Both the position numbers and the translations under genes were made by a program. From Acidobacteriaceae bacterium (GTDB taxonomy: Bacteria > Acidobacteriota > Terriglobia > Terriglobales > Acidobacteriaceae), in NCBI GenBank assembly GCA_025355505.1, contig JANXZM010000077.1, positions 51,956 through 115,955 on the forward strand: 64,000 nucleotides of DNA. The letters run 5' to 3'. Position 1 is the first letter of the stretch; each line of letters opens with the position of its first letter. Under the pieces are notes generated by a model that saw only the letters and a program-made list of their open reading frames with translations, did no database searches and was not told the DNA's origin. Below are positions 59,710-64,000 of the stretch, one piece after another.

Positions 59710-61068
59710 ATGGATAGCGCACTTCTTATTCACCGCCTTCATTTCGCCTTCACCGCGACCTTTCACTACCTCTTTCCGCAGCTCACGATGGGGCTTGCGC
59801 TGCTCATCGTCGTGCTCAAGACCATCGCCTTGCGCCGCAACGATCCCGTCTACCACCAGGCGGCCCGCTTCTGGGGAAGAATTTTCGGCATCAATTTCGT
59901 AGTAGGTGTTGTGACCGGCATTCCAATGGAATTCCAGTTCGGCACCAACTGGGCGATCTTTTCGCGATTCGCGGGCGGCGTCATCGGTCAGACACTGGCC
60001 ATGGAAGGCATGTTTGCCTTCTTCCTCGAATCGGCCTTCCTCGGACTATTTCTCTACGGAGAGAAGCGGTTGAGCCCGAAGGCGCACTGGTTGTCGGCCG
60101 TGGCAGTCTTTGTCGGCTCCTGGCTGTCGGGTTATTTCATCATCGCTACCGACGCTTTCATGCAGCATCCCGTCGGCTATTTCACGGCTGCCGACGGCAG
60201 CTTGCAACTGTCCAGCTTCTGGGATTTCGTGCTGAATCCCTGGGCCGGATGGCAATACGCGCACAACATGAGCGGAGCGGCGATCACCGGCGCGTTTATC
60301 ATGACGTCGGTGGGCGCGTTCTATCTGCTCTCCGGCAAGTGGACCGCGCATGCCCGCATCTTCGTTAAAACGGGCGTGATCGCCGGTTGCCTGTTCAGCG
60401 TTCTGCAGATTTTTCCGACTGGCGACAAACAAGGCAAAATGGTCGCCGACCTGCAACCCGTGACTCTGGCGGCGATGGAGGGATTGTTTCAGGGTCAGCC
60501 CGCAGCGCCACTGGTCATCCTAGGTCAGCCTGACGAGCAACAAGGCAAAATCGATAACCCGATTGAAGTTCCGGGAATGTTGAGCATGCTCACTTACAAA
60601 CGCTGGAACGCCAACGTCCGCGGACTCGACGCTTTCCCCAAACAGGATTGGCCCGGTAATATCCCATTGCTCTATTACAGCTACCACATCATGGTTGGCC
60701 TCGGGACGTTTTTCGTCGCGGTGATGGCCGTTGCATTGTTGTTGCTGTGGCGAGGCAAACTTTTTAATGCCAGGTGGATGCTCTGGATACTGATGCTCTC
60801 AGCTCCTTTTCCGTATATCGCCAATACCGCCGGATGGATGACTGCCGAGCTTGGCCGCCAGCCCTGGCTGGTCTACAGGCTGATGCGCACGGAAGACGGC
60901 TACTCCAAGCTTGTGTCCGCCGGTAACAGCATGTTTACTCTTTTGGGATTCATGGGCATTTACACTGTGTTGGGCATTCTGTTTCTGTTTTTGATCCGGC
61001 GGGAAATTGAGCACGGCCCGGTGAACGAATCCGTTTCTGATCTTCATCCGGCGACGGAGGCAAGATAA
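59710..61068 (+). CDS. cydA: Cytochrome bd ubiquinol oxidase subunit I
   Basis: 452 aa, about 9 membrane helices. His19 (IHRLHFAFTATFHYLFPQLT) is the haem b ligand at the usual position; EGMFAFFLESAFLGLFLYGE and the GRQPW motif are conserved. The quinol (Q) loop is short, as in cyanide-insensitive (CIO-type) bd oxidases rather than the long form of E. coli. High-affinity terminal oxidase for low oxygen. cydB follows at 2 bp. No cydX-like small gene was seen after cydB. Confidence 0.96.
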   Translation: MDSALLIHRLHFAFTATFHYLFPQLTMGLALLIVVLKTIALRRNDPVYHQAARFWGRIFGINFVVGVVTGIPMEFQFGTNWAIFSRFAGGVIGQTLAMEGMFAFFLESAFLGLFLYGEKRLSPKAHWLSAVAVFVGSWLSGYFIIATDAFMQHPVGYFTAADGSLQLSSFWDFVLNPWAGWQYAHNMSGAAITGAFIMTSVGAFYLLSGKWTAHARIFVKTGVIAGCLFSVLQIFPTGDKQGKMVADLQPVTLAAMEGLFQGQPAAPLVILGQPDEQQGKIDNPIEVPGMLSMLTYKRWNANVRGLDAFPKQDWPGNIPLLYYSYHIMVGLGTFFVAVMAVALLLLWRGKLFNARWMLWILMLSAPFPYIANTAGWMTAELGRQPWLVYRLMRTEDGYSKLVSAGNSMFTLLGFMGIYTVLGILFLFLIRREIEHGPVNESVSDLHPATEAR

Positions 61069-61070
61069 CG

Positions 61071-62108
61071 ATGGCGAGCCTTTGGTTCTGGATTGTTGCA
61101 GCCATGATCGCGACCTACGTCGTGCTCGATGGGTTCGATCTCGGCGCGGGTGCGATTTATCTGCTTGTGGCCAAAACTAACGACGAACGACGCCGGGTGC
61201 TGCGCGCCATCGGTCCGGTGTGGGATGGCAACGAAGTCTGGTTGATCGCTGCCGGCGGCACTCTCTACTTTGCATTCCCTAAACTCTACGCGTCGAGCTT
61301 CAGCGGGTTCTACCTTCCGCTGACGATTGTCCTGTGGCTGCTGATTCTCCGTGGCATCGGCATTGAATTCCGCGCTCACATCGAAAACTCGGTCTGGCAG
61401 GATTTCTTCGACGTGACCTTCAGCATTTCCAGCATTCTGCTGGCTGTGTTTTTTGGGGCAGCTCTGGGCAACGTGGTGCGCGGTGTTCCTCTCGATTCAA
61501 CCGGCTATTTCTTTGAGCCGCTCTGGACCAACTTCAGGCTCGGCTCGCAGACGGGCATCCTCGATTGGTACACCGTACTCACCGGCGTGGTCGCGCTGGT
61601 GACTCTGACCGCGCACGGTTCTTATTACGTCGCCCTCAAAACCGACGAGGACCTCGGTCGCCGCGCCCGCGGGTTCGCCTTGCTCTGCTGGCCCCTGCAG
61701 TTTTTTCTCACCTTCAGCGCCATGGTGGCAACTTTTTTCATTCGGCCCGAAATCATGGTGAACTATGGGAAGCACCCGGTCGGGATGCTGGTTCCGATCG
61801 TCGTTGTCGCCAGCCTGGCCGTCATGCTCTGGGCCAATCCCAAGGGCAAAGAGAAACTCGCGTTCGTTGCCTCCAGCTTGTACATAGTCGCGATGTTGGT
61901 CGGCGCTGCGTTCGCCCTCTATCCCGTCGTGCTGCCCGCCCGCGACCACCAATACGATCTCACCATCTACAACACCGCTGCCGGCAGTCACGGATTGAGC
62001 GTCGGCTTGGTTTGGTGGACGTTTGCCGCGGTGCTCGCCGTGGCCTATTTCGTTTTCCTCTACCGCATGTTTCGCGGCAAGGTGCAACTGGGAGAAGGGC
62101 ACTACTGA
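61071..62108 (+). CDS. cydB: Cytochrome bd ubiquinol oxidase subunit II
   Basis: 345 aa, hydrophobic, about 8 helices. Family motifs: VVLDGFDLGAGAIYLLVAKT near 18-37, RRVLRAIGPVWDGNEVWLIA near 44-63 and GIEFRAHIENSVWQDFFDV near 101-119. Partner of CydA. Two bp after cydA; no cydCD transporter genes here. Confidence 0.96.
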   Translation: MASLWFWIVAAMIATYVVLDGFDLGAGAIYLLVAKTNDERRRVLRAIGPVWDGNEVWLIAAGGTLYFAFPKLYASSFSGFYLPLTIVLWLLILRGIGIEFRAHIENSVWQDFFDVTFSISSILLAVFFGAALGNVVRGVPLDSTGYFFEPLWTNFRLGSQTGILDWYTVLTGVVALVTLTAHGSYYVALKTDEDLGRRARGFALLCWPLQFFLTFSAMVATFFIRPEIMVNYGKHPVGMLVPIVVVASLAVMLWANPKGKEKLAFVASSLYIVAMLVGAAFALYPVVLPARDHQYDLTIYNTAAGSHGLSVGLVWWTFAAVLAVAYFVFLYRMFRGKVQLGEGHY

Positions 62109-62212
62109 AATCAGCTTTCAGCTTCGGCAATGGGAAAGAGTCCCGCCCCATCGCTCCCGTATAATCAAAATGTTCGGCCTGATCGCGCGGCCGCTTCCGA
62201 AAAGGTGATCTC

Positions 62213-63061
62213 TTGAGCGCTCATTCCCACAATCCCGGCCAGCAACAGCCCACTCCTCAACCTTTACCGGGCGTCAACGCCATCATCGCCGTCGGTTCAG
62301 GCAAAGGCGGAGTCGGCAAAACCACGTTGGACGTCAACCTGGCAGTCGCCCTGGCGAAATTCGGACACCGCGTCGGCCTGCTCGATGCCGACGTCTACGG
62401 CCCCAACGTCCCGCTGATGCTGGGCGCGAATCGCCAGCCTGAAGTCCTGGGCGACAACCGCATTAAGCCGCTGGAAGCGCACGGCCTCAAAATGATCTCC
62501 GTCGGCTTGCTGAACCCCGGCGACAAGCCTCTGATCTGGCGCGGCCCCATGCTGCATTCCATCATCAAACAATTCCTGGGCTCCGTGGTTTGGGGAGAAC
62601 TCGATTACCTCATCGTTGATCTGCCACCGGGCACAGGCGACGTCGCGCTCTCGCTGATTCAAACCGTTCCCCTGACGGGAGCAATCGTAGTCTCCACCCC
62701 ATCCGACGTTTCGTTACAAGACGGCCGCAAAGCCATCGAAATGTTCAGGCAGATGAAAGTCGACCTGGTCGGCATGGTCGAAAACATGAGCTACTTCGTG
62801 TGCCCGCATTGCAGCCACGAAATCGATATCTTTTCCAGAGGCGGCGCAGAAAAAACCGCCGCGCAGTTCGGCGTTCCATTTTTAGGTAGCGTCCAGCTAC
62901 TCCCGTCCATCCGCGAAGCAGGAGACACCGGCAAACCTGCTGTCAACGCCGGAGAAGACAACCCCGACGCCAAGCCCCTCTTTGACTTCGCCAGGAAAGT
63001 AGTCAAACGCGTGGAAGAAATCAGAGTCGCCGCGCAAGATACCGTGATCCAGATTCAGTAA
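62213..63061 (+). CDS. apbC: Mrp/ApbC-type iron-sulfur carrier ATPase, short form
   Basis: 282 aa. P-loop GSGKGGVGKTTLDVNLAVAL near 28-47, LLDADVYGPNVPLMLG near 60-75, switch region LIVDLPPGTGDVALSLIQTV, and CPHC (the CxxC of the Mrp/Nbp35 family) near 202. Carries and delivers Fe-S clusters. The N-terminal MIP18/DUF59 domain found in longer Mrp forms is absent; a short Gln/Pro tail stands there. TTG start at 62213 with AAAGGTGA upstream. Confidence 0.92.
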   Translation: MSAHSHNPGQQQPTPQPLPGVNAIIAVGSGKGGVGKTTLDVNLAVALAKFGHRVGLLDADVYGPNVPLMLGANRQPEVLGDNRIKPLEAHGLKMISVGLLNPGDKPLIWRGPMLHSIIKQFLGSVVWGELDYLIVDLPPGTGDVALSLIQTVPLTGAIVVSTPSDVSLQDGRKAIEMFRQMKVDLVGMVENMSYFVCPHCSHEIDIFSRGGAEKTAAQFGVPFLGSVQLLPSIREAGDTGKPAVNAGEDNPDAKPLFDFARKVVKRVEEIRVAAQDTVIQIQ

Positions 63062-63585
63062 GTGCCTTGCTCCAAAAGCAGGTTCCTCGATGCAAATTTG
63101 TCATTCCGAAACGCAGTGAGGAATCTGCTATTTCTGACCGCACCAGAAATCCAACCACTTATTGCGCCTTCGGCCCCGGCTAGTAACTCCCTCATGGGAG
63201 CTTCCGGTCGCTCTTGCTCTTCTCAGAATCGCGATTGTGGATACCTTTATTCCATTATGGGAATTTTGGAGGGAATTCCGCGCGTTTGCCGCGCTAGCTG
63301 TTCCGGCATGCCCCTAGTTGGGCAGTAAAGCGCCCTTACCATTCCCAAAAGTGGAAAATATCTTGGTATCTCGCGGTTTCCGTGACATAGTAAAACATGT
63401 TAGTGCCTTTGAAGGCTTCTTCGGTTCCTCGACCGACCGCCCTCGAAGCTTGCGTTATCTCCAACGATTGGGCCCTGGATCCAACCCCGAGTGCAACTGA
63501 AGACCGTGCCGTTCGATCTGGAACGGGTTATCTGGCCACGCGGAAATCGCCGCGTGCGGAGAGATGCCCGGATCGAAGGAGAAGT
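63062..63585. other. Spacer of about 520 bp before the histidine kinase gene
   Basis: No gene found. A diverged family E element at 63098-63130 and AT-rich sequence at 63230-63400 where the kinase promoter may lie. A small frame (63318-63500) has no ribosome site. Confidence 0.5.
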
Positions 63586-64000
63586 ATGCTCAAGAACTCG
63601 GTTCGTCAGTCGGGCAACAGAGCAAAAGCAACGCCAAACCACGGTGCCTTTAGCGGGAGAGGCTCTGACAAAGAGCATTCGTCGGATACAGCTTCCTCTC
63701 TCACTCCGCTACCTTGGACTGGGTCAAATCTGGTCGCGGCGGAGGCTGGGCATGACCTCAACAACGCTCTTGGATCGATCCGCTTATACCTCGGCCTTTT
63801 GGAAACCGAATCCAGCGATGCCGTGAAGGTCCGTCACTATTTGCAGCAGATAAAGCCCGCTGTGGAGCATGCAGCCGAGCTGACGCGACAGATCCTGGGC
63901 CTTGAAGCGACGCGGCTTCCGGTAGCAGCTATCTCGCTGAATTCGGTGTTGGAAAGCATGGGGCCGATGCTCTCGACGTTGCCGCGAAGCGACGTCGCTG
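63586..64000 (+). CDS. Sensor histidine kinase, 5' part only
   Basis: Runs off the right edge; 138 residues visible. Start at ATG 63586 with AAGGAG 4 bp upstream; an in-frame TGA at 63499-63501 bounds the frame. After a polar, Ser-rich ~50-residue lead comes the phospho-acceptor box AGHDLNNALGSIRLYLGLLE, with His near residue 56, and then LQQIKPAVEHAAELTRQILG, the HisKA dimer helices. The HDLNN form is typical of HPK-type soluble kinases (NtrB-like). No input domain is seen before the H-box, and the ATPase domain is beyond the window. Confidence 0.8.
   Translation, partial: MLKNSVRQSGNRAKATPNHGAFSGRGSDKEHSSDTASSLTPLPWTGSNLVAAEAGHDLNNALGSIRLYLGLLETESSDAVKVRHYLQQIKPAVEHAAELTRQILGLEATRLPVAAISLNSVLESMGPMLSTLPRSDVA

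Noticed and set aside
63318..63500. 60-codon frame before the histidine kinase
   Set aside because: No ribosome site and no recognisable motif; likely chance.
1..64000. tRNA or rRNA genes
   Set aside because: No T-loop GGTTCGANTCC with matching acceptor stems and no conserved rRNA stretches were found by eye; tRNAscan would settle it.

Overview
This is 64 kb of chromosome from a GC-rich, Gram-negative bacterium with an outer membrane. It has LPS transport genes, a LolA-like protein, many signal peptides and cytochrome bd. The gene set fits Acidobacteriota, most likely a Koribacter/Terriglobales-like lineage: paired DUF507 genes, a TPR-carrying Ser/Thr kinase, an LptC/LptA-like giant next to lptB-rpoN-hpf, several conserved Cys-rich orphan families, and dense short palindromic repeats between genes. 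This placement is inferred from gene content, not from a database search. I saw no rRNA, no tRNA, no CRISPR array, no IS transposase and no phage genes.

Layout. 1-7 kb: a truncated type III polyketide synthase, a cytochrome c, recX, a secreted LEA-like repeat protein, alaS (carrying an in-frame palindromic repeat), a STAS-like gene broken by an amber codon, and a Phd/VapC pair. 7-11 kb: a Rieske oxygenase, a ChaN-like protein and ubiX. 11.3-15.1 kb (minus strand): a membrane Ser/Thr kinase with TPRs followed by two tandem paralogous Cys-containing small proteins and a 48-aa secreted peptide that shares their IKVQ motif, closed by a terminator. A structured RNA with its own terminator lies divergently at 15.24-15.48 kb. 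15.5-20.3 kb: a ferredoxin/flavodoxin-NADP reductase and a TetR regulator, with matching palindromic operators, then ilvC and ilvD. 20.4-27.2 kb: sppA, two DUF507 genes, an orphan, an HDOD protein, recJ, yidD and a zinc-ribbon membrane protein. 27.6-33.4 kb: the LPS-export and sigma-54 block (lptC/A, lptB, rpoN, hpf). 33.5-38 kb: an EAL-HDOD protein, a receiver-like protein, a secreted orphan and trxB. 38-45.9 kb: a transporter of MFS/POT type, DUF167, yggS, an OPT transporter, a zinc ribbon, comF, an HNH nuclease and a LolA-like protein. 46-50.7 kb: an SDR, a LON-domain protein and an AAA+/VWA pair. 50.9-56 kb: a secreted polycationic peptide, a second VapC/Phd pair, and a translationally coupled secreted pair (a possible TIMP/NTR-like protein and a 1124-aa protein with a destroyed matrixin zinc motif). 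56-64 kb: an S9 peptidase, a TPR protein, an orphan, a thioesterase, cydAB, mrp/apbC and the start of a histidine kinase.

The most unusual material is (i) the kinase/paralog/mini-peptide cassette, whose spacer keeps a fossil copy of the kinase 3' end as a duplication scar; (ii) at least six families of palindromic repeats that fill most spacers and in places enter genes (inside alaS, and supplying the stop codons of sppA and yggS); (iii) the degenerate-matrixin pair; (iv) the unassigned structured RNA; and (v) the TetR operator pair linking a reductase with the ilvC promoter region. All functions are predictions from reading the sequence; no alignment or profile search was run.
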